A stretch of 64,000 nt of DNA from assembly GCF_019392335.1 (NCBI RefSeq), contig NZ_JAHXRQ010000010.1, forward strand, positions 1 to 64,000, written 5' to 3'. The notes below the pieces were generated by a model. That model made no database searches and had not been told where the DNA came from. It worked only from the letters and a program-made list of their open reading frames with translations. Each line of letters starts with the position of its first letter. Position 1 is the first letter of the stretch. Shown in pieces: positions 50,903-59,125 of this stretch. This stretch comes from Mameliella sp. CS4 (GTDB lineage: Bacteria; Pseudomonadota; Alphaproteobacteria; Rhodobacterales; Rhodobacteraceae). The translations under genes were made by a program, and so were the position numbers.

Positions 50903-52618
50903 TCAGGCGCCGTAGGTGGCGCGTGGAAACATCACTGTCACCCGGTAACGTCCGTCGTCCGAAGTGGTTTCCATCTTTCCGCCCAATTGCCGCAGAAAGG
51001 CGGCGATCATCTTTTGCGCCATGCCGTCGGGGCGCGGTGTCTCTGCCCCGGCGGCAACAGGGGTGGCGGGGGCGCTGTCGATGCACAGCCGCACTTGGTC
51101 ACCGCCGCTCGAGGTCAGCTTGACCCCGATCCGGTCGCTCGGGCCGGAGTTGCAGGTCTGCCGGATCGCTGTGTTCAGCGTCTCGGCCACGAAAAGCGAC
51201 AGGGGAATGGCTTGGTCGGGATAGAGCGCCACATGCTCCAGCGCCGTGTCGATTTCGATCTTGCCCAGCGGGGCAACCAGGTCCTGCGTGTCGCGGACCA
51301 CCGCCTGCACGAGGTCGGCGGCATCCACCGTGGTGCTGGTCGGCGTGTTGTAGAGCGCGCGGTGCAGCACGGCCATGCCGCGCACCCGGCGCTGAAGCTC
51401 GGACACGACATGTTTGGCCTCTTCTGTTTCCAGGTCGCGCGATTGCATGTTCATGATCGAGGCGATCAGTTGCAGGTTGTTCTTGACCCTGTGATGCACC
51501 TCTCGGAGCAGCACTTCCTTGTCCCTGAGGTCCTGTTCGCGGCGTTGTTCACCCTCTGCAATCAGCAAGGCCATGCGGTTGAAGGCGCGCTGTGCCTCTT
51601 CCAGTTCCGCCGGTGGATCGCGCAGGTCCAGCGTGGTTTCCTCGCGTTCACCCAGGGCAAAGCGGCGCATCGCATTGCGCAGTTGCGCGACATGGCGGAT
51701 CACAAGGCGCTGGATACCGAACAGGGCGACCCCGACCCCGGCCAGCCACATCAGCACCGGCAGCGAGCTTGCGATCACGCTTTGCAGGCGGCTGTCGGCA
51801 TCGGGCACGGCCGAGAGAGGCCAGCTGCCCAGCAGGATGACCTTGCCTGGCACCATCTGGGTGACGGCGAAATAGCGCGTCTCGCCCGATCCGCTGACAG
51901 CGCGGAACGTCTGGCCGGGGGTCTGTACGATCTCGGACAGGAGCATGTCGCGGGGAAGGTAGTCCGGCGCGGCTGTACGGCCCAGCGAGGCTGCAAGAAT
52001 TTCGCCCTCGGTGTTCAGCGCCGCCAGCCGCAATGCGCCGTCGTGGTCGGGATCTTCAAGGGCCGCGTTCAGAATTGCATGGGGGATCGACAACGAGACA
52101 TAACCGACCATCTCGCCGCCTTCGCGTACGGGGTGGGTGACCATGATGACGTTGCGCCCGGTCACGGCGCCTTCGGGATTGACCTGTACGCTTTCGCCAC
52201 CGCGCGCCATCGCGGTCTTGAAAAGCGGGCGTTGCGACAGGTCCATCCGGTCGGCGGTTGAACTGCAGGTCAGCCAGCCCGAGGCCCGGACGAACCCTGC
52301 AAAGGCATAGGTTTCGTTGCTTTCGACAAAGCCTTTCAGAATGTCGCTGCAATCTTCCTCGCCCAGCTTGGTGATCAGGACGGCCAGCCCCTGCGCTGCG
52401 GCCAGCGCGCTTTCGATGGTTTTGGTCTGGGGCGTGGCCTCGGCGCGCAACTGCGCCGCAAGCGAGGCTCGGTTCTGTTCGCGTGCGCCCTCGATCACGG
52501 CCTGGGTCTGGTAGACTGCGATCAGGCCCACCGGCAACATGGCTATGGTCATCAGGCAGGCGATGCGCGCCGGCAGACTACGGGACAGTCGGTAGAGGCT
52601 GTTCAGACGTTTGGGCAT
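50903..52618 (-). CDS. Membrane sensor histidine kinase, HisKA_2 type (candidate PhyR kinase)
   Basis: A 571-residue kinase. Two transmembrane segments (IACLMTIAMLPVGLIAVY near residue 20 and VIASSLPVLMWLAGVGVALFG near 285) enclose a periplasmic Cache-like sensor. A HAMP-like linker follows, then REVHHRVKNNLQLIASIMNMQSR with the phospho-His and an HATPase domain. HisKA_2/HWE kinases are those that phosphorylate PhyR in this class. The start at 52618 removes an improbable Cys-rich extension. A degenerate EcfG-like promoter (GGAAC-N17-CATT) lies about 186 bases upstream. PLD gene follows. Confidence 0.88.
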   Translation of the reverse strand: MPKRLNSLYRLSRSLPARIACLMTIAMLPVGLIAVYQTQAVIEGAREQNRASLAAQLRAEATPQTKTIESALAAAQGLAVLITKLGEEDCSDILKGFVESNETYAFAGFVRASGWLTCSSTADRMDLSQRPLFKTAMARGGESVQVNPEGAVTGRNVIMVTHPVREGGEMVGYVSLSIPHAILNAALEDPDHDGALRLAALNTEGEILAASLGRTAAPDYLPRDMLLSEIVQTPGQTFRAVSGSGETRYFAVTQMVPGKVILLGSWPLSAVPDADSRLQSVIASSLPVLMWLAGVGVALFGIQRLVIRHVAQLRNAMRRFALGEREETTLDLRDPPAELEEAQRAFNRMALLIAEGEQRREQDLRDKEVLLREVHHRVKNNLQLIASIMNMQSRDLETEEAKHVVSELQRRVRGMAVLHRALYNTPTSTTVDAADLVQAVVRDTQDLVAPLGKIEIDTALEHVALYPDQAIPLSLFVAETLNTAIRQTCNSGPSDRIGVKLTSSGGDQVRLCIDSAPATPVAAGAETPRPDGMAQKMIAAFLRQLGGKMETTSDDGRYRVTVMFPRATYGA

Positions 52619-52803
52619 GGACGGCAGGTCTTGCAGGCAAGGGGACAGGCAGGAACGTGAGGCAAGGTGCCGCGCGCAACTGGCGGCGCGATCATCCCGT
52701 GTCCGGCGGAACAATCCCCGGATGCCACGCCCCGATCACGCGGATTTCGCCGCTGCCTGCTCATGCGGTTACCCCATCTGGAAATTGCAGTGCCCTCAAG
52801 ACG

Positions 52804-52829
52804 AATGCCTCAAGTCGCGAATTGGTTCC
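52804..52829 (-). promoter_or_regulatory. Weak EcfG-like promoter upstream of the membrane kinase
   Basis: GGAAC (52,829-52,825), 17 bases, CATT (52,807-52,804) on the minus strand; one mismatch to CGTT in the -10. It is about 186 bases before the kinase start and overlaps no gene. The remaining 228-base gap around it holds no gene. Confidence 0.35.
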
Positions 52830-52846
52830 CAAGATTCTCGAGAGGG

Positions 52847-54001
52847 TCAGGACTGCAGGCTGATCAGGGGGATCTGCAACCGGCGGCGGAACATGTCGGC
52901 CTCGATCTGGGTGGCGATCTCGCCGGCCAATTGCCCCTCGACGGCGATCGAAAGAAGCCGCGAGCCGAAGCCCGAGCGCGGCAGCGTCTGGGTATCCCAG
53001 GACAGGCCGGTTTCCTCCCAGTTGATGACGACGTCGTCGGTGTCAGTGCGTTCCCATTTCACCGCCAGTTGACCGCCATCGGTGGACAGCCCGCCGTACT
53101 TGGCGGCATTGGTCGCCAGTTCGTGCAGTGCCAGCGTCAGGTAGACCGCGGCCTTGGGGCCGACGGGAACGTGTTCGCCCTGGATCGTGATCCGTGTCTC
53201 GCGTGCCGTTCCATGCGGCGCCAAAAGCTTGTGCGACAGCGCGTCGAGTGTTGTGGTCGCCCCTTCGCTGCGGCGGGCGTTGACGACGGGCACGATCATC
53301 TCATGTGCATCACTCAGGGCCTTGAGGCGGGCGCCCACGCTAGCGGCCAGTTCGTCGGCGGTCTCGTGCGCGTTGCGTTCCATCCGCAGGATGCTGTTGA
53401 TGACGGTAAAGAGGTTCTTCACACGATGCGTCATCTCCTGCATTACGATATCTCGTTCTTCGAGGGTCTCGCGCAGGCGCAGATCGGATTCGACCATATC
53501 CGCGATGTCGCGCATCTTGGCGATGTCATCGACCGTCCAGTTGCGGGGCTTGTCGTCGATGACGCAGAAAGACCCAAGCACATGACCGTCAGGGGACCGG
53601 ATCGGCACGCCCAGATAGGCCCTGACGTTCAGGTCCTGAACGGCGCCGTTGTCGCAGACCAGGCTGTTGGCCTCCGCGTCCGGCACGACCAGCGGCTCTT
53701 CGGAAGAGACGACATACTGGCAGAAGGAATGGCTGAGCGGCGTGCCGCGCTGGGCGGCGGCCTCTCCGGTGATTCCGGTCTGGGCAGAGAAAAACTGCCG
53801 CTCGTCGTCCACGAAGGAGACGAGGCTGACCGGAACATCCATCAGCCGTGCGGCTATGCGTGCGGCTCTTTGGTGTGCTCCGGGGGCGGGGCTGTCCATC
53901 AGCCCGGTCCGGTCCAGCGCCCGCAGGCGCTCCGGATCCTGAAGCCGGTCTTCGTGGGTCACGTCCTGAACCTCTGTCCTGAATTCCGGAGTATCTTTCA
54001 T
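52847..54001 (-). CDS. Cytosolic HWE-type sensor histidine kinase with GAF domain
   Basis: A 384-residue kinase. A GAF domain (about residues 20-180) carries PVSLVSFVDDERQFFSAQTG and FCQYVVSSEEPLVVPDAEAN, followed by MTHRVKNLFTVINSILRM with the phospho-His, ALHELATNAAKYGGLS and an HATPase region. There is no membrane segment, so it would sense a cytosolic signal. It is a second candidate input to PhyR. The start at 54001 has GGA eight bases upstream; an ATG at 54025 is the alternative. Confidence 0.85.
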   Translation of the reverse strand: MKDTPEFRTEVQDVTHEDRLQDPERLRALDRTGLMDSPAPGAHQRAARIAARLMDVPVSLVSFVDDERQFFSAQTGITGEAAAQRGTPLSHSFCQYVVSSEEPLVVPDAEANSLVCDNGAVQDLNVRAYLGVPIRSPDGHVLGSFCVIDDKPRNWTVDDIAKMRDIADMVESDLRLRETLEERDIVMQEMTHRVKNLFTVINSILRMERNAHETADELAASVGARLKALSDAHEMIVPVVNARRSEGATTTLDALSHKLLAPHGTARETRITIQGEHVPVGPKAAVYLTLALHELATNAAKYGGLSTDGGQLAVKWERTDTDDVVINWEETGLSWDTQTLPRSGFGSRLLSIAVEGQLAGEIATQIEADMFRRRLQIPLISLQS

Positions 54002-54125
54002 TGGACAGGTCCAATCAGCAATCATCACTTGGAGTAAATAGCGCGGCAAATCCAAGGAAAACTCCTCTGAGAGCGATTTTTTGCTCTTTTGACCGGGCGC
54101 TTGGCGCTCCTCGGCAAGAATGACG

Positions 54126-54151
54126 GGAACCATTGCGCAGCACGCCACGTT
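54126..54151 (+). promoter_or_regulatory. EcfG-type promoter of the DUF1328-DUF883 pair
   Basis: GGAAC (54,126-54,130), 17-base spacer, CGTT (54,148-54,151), 53 bases before the ATG at 54205. A minus-strand near match (GGAAC-N17-GGTT, 54,153-54,128) faces the HWE kinase, recalling the interleaved arrangement at nepR/phyR. Confidence 0.75.
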
Positions 54152-54204
54152 CCTTTGTCAGAGCGCCAAAGACGGCGCACGGGAAAAACACAAGGAGACT
54201 TACC

Positions 54205-54366
54205 ATGCTTGGCTGGGCCCTGACGTTCCTCATCATCGCACTTATCGCGGCTGCACTCGGCTTTGGCGGCATCGCCGGCGCATCCGCCGGGATCGCGCAA
54301 ATTCTGTTCTTTGTGTTCCTCGTCCTCTTCGTCGTGTCGCTGGTGGCGCGCGTGGTCCGAGGATGA
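54205..54366 (+). CDS. DUF1328 small membrane protein
   Basis: A 53-residue protein, [25 protein letters not shown], with two hydrophobic helices and a basic end (ARVVRG), as in the DUF1328/YtjA family. Inner-membrane, function unknown. AAGGAG precedes the ATG. The EcfG-type promoter and the DUF883 gene downstream make it a stress-regulon member. Confidence 0.87.
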   Translation: MLGWALTFLIIALIAAALGFGGIAGASAGIAQILFFVFLVLFVVSLVARVVRG

Positions 54367-54434
54367 CCTGAGACACGGCCCGGAGGACTTCGGGCCGCGC
54401 ACCCTGCAATGGCACTTAAAAAAGGACGGACGAC

Positions 54435-54695
54435 ATGAGCAAGAACACGCAAGACCGCTTTCGCAACGGCGCCTCCGAAGCCGCAGAGGCCGGCGCCGCC
54501 TACGCCAGTGCCGCAGGCGAGCGGCTGGATGAGGCGCAGGCTTCGATTGACCGCGCCATCGAAGGGGGCCGCGAGGAAATCGAGCGCGCGGCGCGGCAGT
54601 CGACGCAGATGGTGCGTGACAACCCTGTTCTGGCCGTCGCCGGTGCGGTTGGCGTCGGGCTGCTTCTGGGGTTGGCCATGCGCAAGAAGGGGTGA
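54435..54695 (+). CDS. DUF883 (ElaB/YqjD-like) membrane-anchored protein
   Basis: An 86-residue protein: an Ala/Glu-rich amphipathic helix (about residues 10-58) then a glycine-zipper C-terminal membrane segment AVAGAVGVGLLLGLAMRKKG. ElaB/YqjD homologues anchor ribosomes to the membrane in stationary phase. GGA before the ATG at 54435; a small inverted repeat (54,375-54,394) lies between it and DUF1328, perhaps tuning its expression. Confidence 0.83.
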   Translation: MSKNTQDRFRNGASEAAEAGAAYASAAGERLDEAQASIDRAIEGGREEIERAARQSTQMVRDNPVLAVAGAVGVGLLLGLAMRKKG

Positions 54696-55089
54696 CTTCC
54701 CAATAGGTTGTCTGATGAAAAGGGCGTCGCGAAAGCGGCGCCCCTTTTCTTTGGGTCGGTGTTCCCAAAGGATCTGGCGCAGGTTGTAGGGCAGGGGGTA
54801 TCTGTCGATCTGACGGTCGAGGATCCTGCCGCCGATTTTGAGTGCCGCTCGTTCGAGATTGCTCTGGCCCCCGGAGGCTGGATGCTTCGGACGCGGATCG
54901 CCTTCTCGCCCACGACCCGCACCGCGGCGGATGTCCGGGATCAGTTGCTGGACATGAACGAATTCGGCGTCGCCGGTCTCGCCGCCATTGCGCACCATCA
55001 GACGCACCGGCCAAAAGGACAGCTTTGGCAAGGAGATCAGCCGTGATTTGATCGGGCGGATGCACGCGCTCAGATTCATCTGAACGGGT
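54696..55089. other. Non-coding or decayed region after DUF883
   Basis: A hairpin terminator candidate lies at 54,718-54,752 (AAAAGGGCG...CGCCCCTTTT followed by CTTT). Beyond it a + strand frame from 54,708 to 55,046 stays open for 112 residues (ending HHQTHRPKGQLWQGDQP) with a TTG start inside the terminator and no ribosome site. It could be a remnant gene, but I recognise no family and give it low weight. Nothing else is visible up to the transposase remnant. Confidence 0.35.
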
Positions 55090-55463
55090 CTATGATCGCC
55101 TCGACGCGGCGGGCTTTGTACATTCGTTACCACCGAACAGTTCCCGGTTGCGTTTGGCCAGGTGAGCCTCCTCAGCGAGAGCAACCAGAGAATGCAGGTG
55201 TGATCGGTTCCTCGTGAGAGCGATGGCGCGCAGACGATACAAGGACCGGTTGACGCCAACGCGCTTCATTCGTGATTGGTGCATGGGGATGACGGAAAGA
55301 CATCGCGTTTGCTCATGGATTTGCGAATGCTGTCAGCGTCATAGCCACGGTCGACCTGCAGAACGCTTGGGGTGGGCCGGTTGTCGGCCATGACCACATC
55401 GAAGCCAAGATAGTCAGAGGTTTGCCCCGCGGTGATCAGCCTAACCCGGCGTCGGGTAAACAA
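55090..55463 (-). pseudogene. Degenerate IS5-family transposase fragment
   Basis: Two broken frames on the minus strand look like the C-terminal part of an IS5-type DDE transposase. In the first (55,463-55,266), VRLITAGQTSDY and VDRGYDADSIRKSM match the catalytic-Asp region (normally LADRGYDAD). A frameshift and premature stop follow, and the second piece (55,284-55,090) has NRSLYRLRAIALTRNRSHLHSLVALAEEA, resembling the ER-F-RLK region. The N-terminal half is missing and no inverted ends were found, so it is dead. Confidence 0.6.
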
Positions 55464-55595
55464 TGTACTGAGACTTCACGCTAATCCACGGTGGCGGCGG
55501 GGCAGACCTGCTGCTGGCGGCACAAGACCGGCCACTTTGCTCGTCTTGCGGCCGGGTCCCGCACGGTCAGACCGGACATGCCCCGAAAAAAGAAA

Positions 55596-55637
55596 GATCC
55601 GCGCCGCAGAGCCATTTTGCGGCGCGGATCGTTTTTT
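55596..55637. terminator. Terminator between IS remnant and sugar ABC operon
   Basis: Thirteen-base arms GATCCGCGCCGCA and TGCGGCGCGGATC around a nine-base loop. TTTTTT follows on the + strand, and the minus strand also has a T-rich run (TTTCTTTTTT) beyond the stem. It ends the leftward sugar transporter transcript, and can work in both directions. Confidence 0.85.
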
Positions 55638-55690
55638 GCCGGTCGGATCAGCAACCGTTTCGTACGCGGGACCTGGGCCCCCGGATGCGC

Positions 55691-56647
55691 TCAGAACGGG
55701 CTGTCGGGATAGTAGAACTGTGCCGCATTCTCCGGCGTGATCAGCACCGACCCGATGGTAAAGGTGCCAGAGACCGGTGCATTCGACGTCAGGCCCACCG
55801 CCGTCATCTCGATCGCGGTTGCAATCATCGAAGGCGGATAAGTCACGTCGGCAGGGATCATCGTGTCACCGTCCATGACCCGCTTGACCATCTCCTTCAT
55901 GCCCGCGCCTCCCAGAACGAATTTCACGTCGTCCCGGCCTGCCGCGTCGATGGCTGCCAGCACGCCGACCGCCATGTCGTCATCCGAGGCCCAGACAGCA
56001 TCGATCTGTTCGTGCTTGGACAGGAAATCCTGCATCACGTCAAAGCTGTCGTCACGGTTCCAGTTGCCGTGTTCCATGTCGATGATCTCGATGCCCGAGC
56101 CTTCGATCGCGGCCTTGAAACCATCGACCCGTTCGTTGTCGATGGTGGTCGGGATGCCGCGCAGCACGACGATCTTGCCGCCCTCGGGCATCATCGACAC
56201 CATGTATTCACCCGACACCCGGCCAAAGCCCGGGTTGTCACCGGCGACATAAAGATCGGAGATCCCTTCGACCGACAGGCCACGGTCCACCACGGTAACC
56301 CATACACCGCTTTCTGCGACCGCCTGCACCGGCGGCGTCAGCGGGTCGGACTCGAAGGGCAGGACCACCAGCGCGTCGATGCCACGAGTGGCGACCATGT
56401 CCTCGATGTCGTTGACCTGCTTGCCCGGATCGGACGCCGTGGCCAGGACGAAATCCAGTTGCGGATAGACCTCTTCCAGGCGTTTTACCGTCTGCTGGGC
56501 GTGAAAGTTCATGCCGCCGGCCCAGCCATGGGTTGCGGCCGGGATCGACACGCCGATGACTTTCGTCTCGGCGTCCTGGGCAAATGCGCCGCCGGCACTT
56601 ATCGCCAGAGCCGTGCAACCGGCCGTCAGCATCTTCATGTAGGACAT
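55691..56647 (-). CDS. Sugar ABC transporter substrate-binding protein (ribose/xylose type)
   Basis: A 318-residue periplasmic protein with a signal peptide ending near GGAFAQ. VIGVSIPAATHGWAGGMNFHAQQ, ALVVLPFESDPLTPPVQA and VWASDDDMAVGVLAAIDAA fit the pentose/rhizopine-binding type I family. GGGAGG precedes the ATG. It is the last gene in a leftward importer set, after permease and a truncated ATPase. Confidence 0.87.
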   Translation of the reverse strand: MSYMKMLTAGCTALAISAGGAFAQDAETKVIGVSIPAATHGWAGGMNFHAQQTVKRLEEVYPQLDFVLATASDPGKQVNDIEDMVATRGIDALVVLPFESDPLTPPVQAVAESGVWVTVVDRGLSVEGISDLYVAGDNPGFGRVSGEYMVSMMPEGGKIVVLRGIPTTIDNERVDGFKAAIEGSGIEIIDMEHGNWNRDDSFDVMQDFLSKHEQIDAVWASDDDMAVGVLAAIDAAGRDDVKFVLGGAGMKEMVKRVMDGDTMIPADVTYPPSMIATAIEMTAVGLTSNAPVSGTFTIGSVLITPENAAQFYYPDSPF

Positions 56648-56677
56648 TTTGTTTCCTCCCTTAAATGTGGCGAAGTT

Positions 56678-57679
56678 TCATGACTTCGCCTTGGCTTCCC
56701 GCTGCAGGATGACTGCGAGAATGATGATGACCCCCTGGATCGTGCCGTTCAGATAGGGCGAGACGAGATCGGTCAGGTTCAGGATGTTGTCGATCATGCT
56801 GAGGATCAGAACGCCGATCACGGTGCCCCAGACACGGCCGAAACCGCCCTTGAGGATCGTGCCGCCGATGATCACCGCGGCGATCGCCTCCAGCTCCCAC
56901 AACACGCCGGTCGAGGCCGAGGCCGAGCCCAGGCGCGGCACATACATGATGGTCGCAACACCGACGAGCAGGCCGAGCATCGCGTAGGTATAAAGCCGCG
57001 TGCGATTGACATTGACGTTCGAGTAATGCGCCACGTGCTCATTCGATCCGGTCGCGGCGCAATGCCGACCGAACCGCGCTCGGCTCATCAGAATTTCGCC
57101 GACGATCACGGCCAGGGCAAAGACGATGATCGGCCAGCTGATCCCAAAGATCCCGTCGAAATAGACCGGGCGGTAAAAGGTGCGCAGACCGAAGTCGAGG
57201 CTGAGCGTGCCGCCATCGGCCATCCAGGTGACCAGGCTGCGATAGATCCCCATGGTGCCAAGGGTGACGATAAAGGCTTCGATCCCCAGCGTGGTGATCA
57301 GAAAGCCGTTTATCAGCCCGGCGATGATCCCCGCCAGCAGCGCCACCGCCATGCCCAGCAGGATGATCGGAACGCCAACCCCCAGCGACGGTAGCGCCGC
57401 GTTCATCACCAGGATCATGAGCCCCGCGATAAAGGCCGCCATGGACCCCACCGACAGGTCGAGCCCGCCGGCGGTGATGACAAAGGTCATGCCCACCGCA
57501 ATGATGCCGATAAAGGCCGAGCGCGCCAAAACGTTGGTGATATTCGCCGCGCTGAGAAAGTTGGAATTGAGCATCGTGCCGATCACGACCAGGACAACCA
57601 GCGCTATCACCGGGCCGAGGACACTCATCGAGGGCAGCGCCCAGCGCGGCTTGGCTGCCGTAGTTTCGGACGTCATCAT
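56678..57679 (-). CDS. Sugar ABC transporter permease (RbsC/XylH type)
   Basis: A 333-residue inner-membrane protein with about nine hydrophobic segments. GGLDLSVGSMAAF and AAVIIGGTILKGGFGRVWGTVIG are the conserved parts of RbsC-like permeases. It starts by overlapping the stop of the truncated ATPase gene. It lies 30 bases upstream of the binding-protein gene. Confidence 0.88.
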   Translation of the reverse strand: MMTSETTAAKPRWALPSMSVLGPVIALVVLVVIGTMLNSNFLSAANITNVLARSAFIGIIAVGMTFVITAGGLDLSVGSMAAFIAGLMILVMNAALPSLGVGVPIILLGMAVALLAGIIAGLINGFLITTLGIEAFIVTLGTMGIYRSLVTWMADGGTLSLDFGLRTFYRPVYFDGIFGISWPIIVFALAVIVGEILMSRARFGRHCAATGSNEHVAHYSNVNVNRTRLYTYAMLGLLVGVATIMYVPRLGSASASTGVLWELEAIAAVIIGGTILKGGFGRVWGTVIGVLILSMIDNILNLTDLVSPYLNGTIQGVIIILAVILQREAKAKS

Positions 57680-58402
57680 CCCACCCTTTCCATAGAGCCA
57701 GCGCCCACGCCCATGGCGTGCCTGACGATTGTGTCTTCCGTGATCTGATCCCCGGTCAGGGTCCCGGCGAGCCTGCCCGAGCGCATGACCAGCACCCGGT
57801 CCGCCAGACCGATGACCTCTTGCATCTCCGATGAGATGACGATGATCCCATGTCCTTCCGCGGCAAGTTTGCTCAGGAAGGCGTAGATCTGCTGCTTGGT
57901 TCCGATGTCGATGCCGCGTGTCGGCTCGTCGACGATCAGGATCACCGGGTCGGACTGCATCACCTTGGCCAGCAAAAGCTTTTGCTGGTTGCCACCCGAC
58001 AGGTTGCCGACGCGCACATTGCGCGTGCCCGCGCGGACGTCGAATTCCGCGATCGCCTGGTCAAGCGCGCGCTCCTCAGCTGCGGTGTCGATCAGCAACC
58101 GGCCGTATTTGTGCAAGGCCTGCAGGGTCAGGTTCTCGCGCATCCCCTTGTTCAGCAGCAGCCCGCGCAGCTTGCGGTCCTCGGTCAGGTAGCACAGCCC
58201 ATGCGCCAGCGCGTCACCGGGCCGGGCAATGCGCACCGGCGTTCCATTGATCTCGACCCGTGCGCTGGTGGCCGGACGCAGACCGCATAGACCTTCCATC
58301 GCCTCGGTGCGGCCGGAACCGATCAACCCTGCGACGCCAAGGATCTCTCCCCGGTGCAGTTCAAAGGAAATGTCGCTGGCATGGCCGGGCACGCTCAGCC
58401 TC
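57676..58402 (-). pseudogene. Sugar ABC transporter ATPase (RbsA/XylG type), N-terminal half missing
   Basis: About 240 residues remain: the second ABC domain with the linker SVPGHASDISFELHRGEILGVAGLIGSGRTE, signature LSGGNQQK and Walker B ILIVDEPTRGID. The first domain with the functional Walker A (about 250 residues) is absent. Upstream sequence switches at about 58,400 to the antisense of another ABC ATPase gene. With no first domain the importer it served is probably inactive. The stop overlaps the permease start. Confidence 0.82.
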
Positions 58403-59125
58403 GACTTCGGCCTGCGACTGGCCAGGACGCCCGCCGCCGAACGCGAGGCGCGGGTGGCGGAGGCCGCGCGCATCCTTGCGCTCGAGGACTACCTCGACCG
58501 CAAGCCGGGCCAGCTTTCCGGCGGGCAGCGCCAGCGGGTCGCCATCGGTCGCTCGATCGTGCGGCAACCCAAGGTCTTTCTCTTCGACGAACCCCTTTCG
58601 AACCTCGACGCGGCGCTGCGCACGCAGATGCGGGTCGAACTGGCGCAACTGCACCAGTCTCTTGATGCAACGATGATCTACGTCACGCACGATCAGGTCG
58701 AAGCGATGACCCTTGCCGACCAGATCGTCGTGATGAACAAGGGCCGGATCGAACAGGTCGGCGCACCCATGGAGCTCTACGACCGTCCGGCGACCGAATT
58801 CGTCGCCGGTTTCATCGGATCGCCAAAGATGAACCTGATCCCCGGTACCGCCATCGGGCGCAACGACGTCAAAACGGCCGGCGTCCGTCCCGAGCATATT
58901 CTGGCGGATGTGGAGCAGGGCGATTGGCCGGCCACCGCCAAGGTGGTCGAAACCCTGGGCGCGGATACCGTCGTCTATGCCGATGCCGACGGGATCGGAG
59001 AAATCACAGTGCGCCTGCCCGGCAATATGCGCCTGAAAGCGGGTGAACGGCTGTTCCTGACGCCAGAGCCGGACAGCCTTCACCTATTTGGCGAGGATGG
59101 AAACAGAATGGATAAACCACAATGA
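58403..59125 (+). pseudogene. Sugar ABC transporter ATPase (UgpC/MsmX type), N-terminal part missing
   Basis: About 240 residues remain, starting DFGLRLARTPAAEREARVAEAARIL. Present are LSGGQRQRVAIGRS (signature), KVFLFDEPLSNLD (Walker B), THDQVEAM (switch His) and the C-terminal MOP-like domain. The first ~110 residues, with Walker A, are missing. The open frame upstream is only the reverse of the RbsA-type gene. Its stop overlaps the oxidoreductase start (ATGA), so downstream genes once shared its transcript. Confidence 0.83.

Noticed and set aside
54015..55259. Minus-strand open frame (414 codons) across the DUF1328/DUF883 genes
   Set aside because: It overlaps two short genes with good promoters and ribosome sites; the translation is basic, low in complexity and shows no family.
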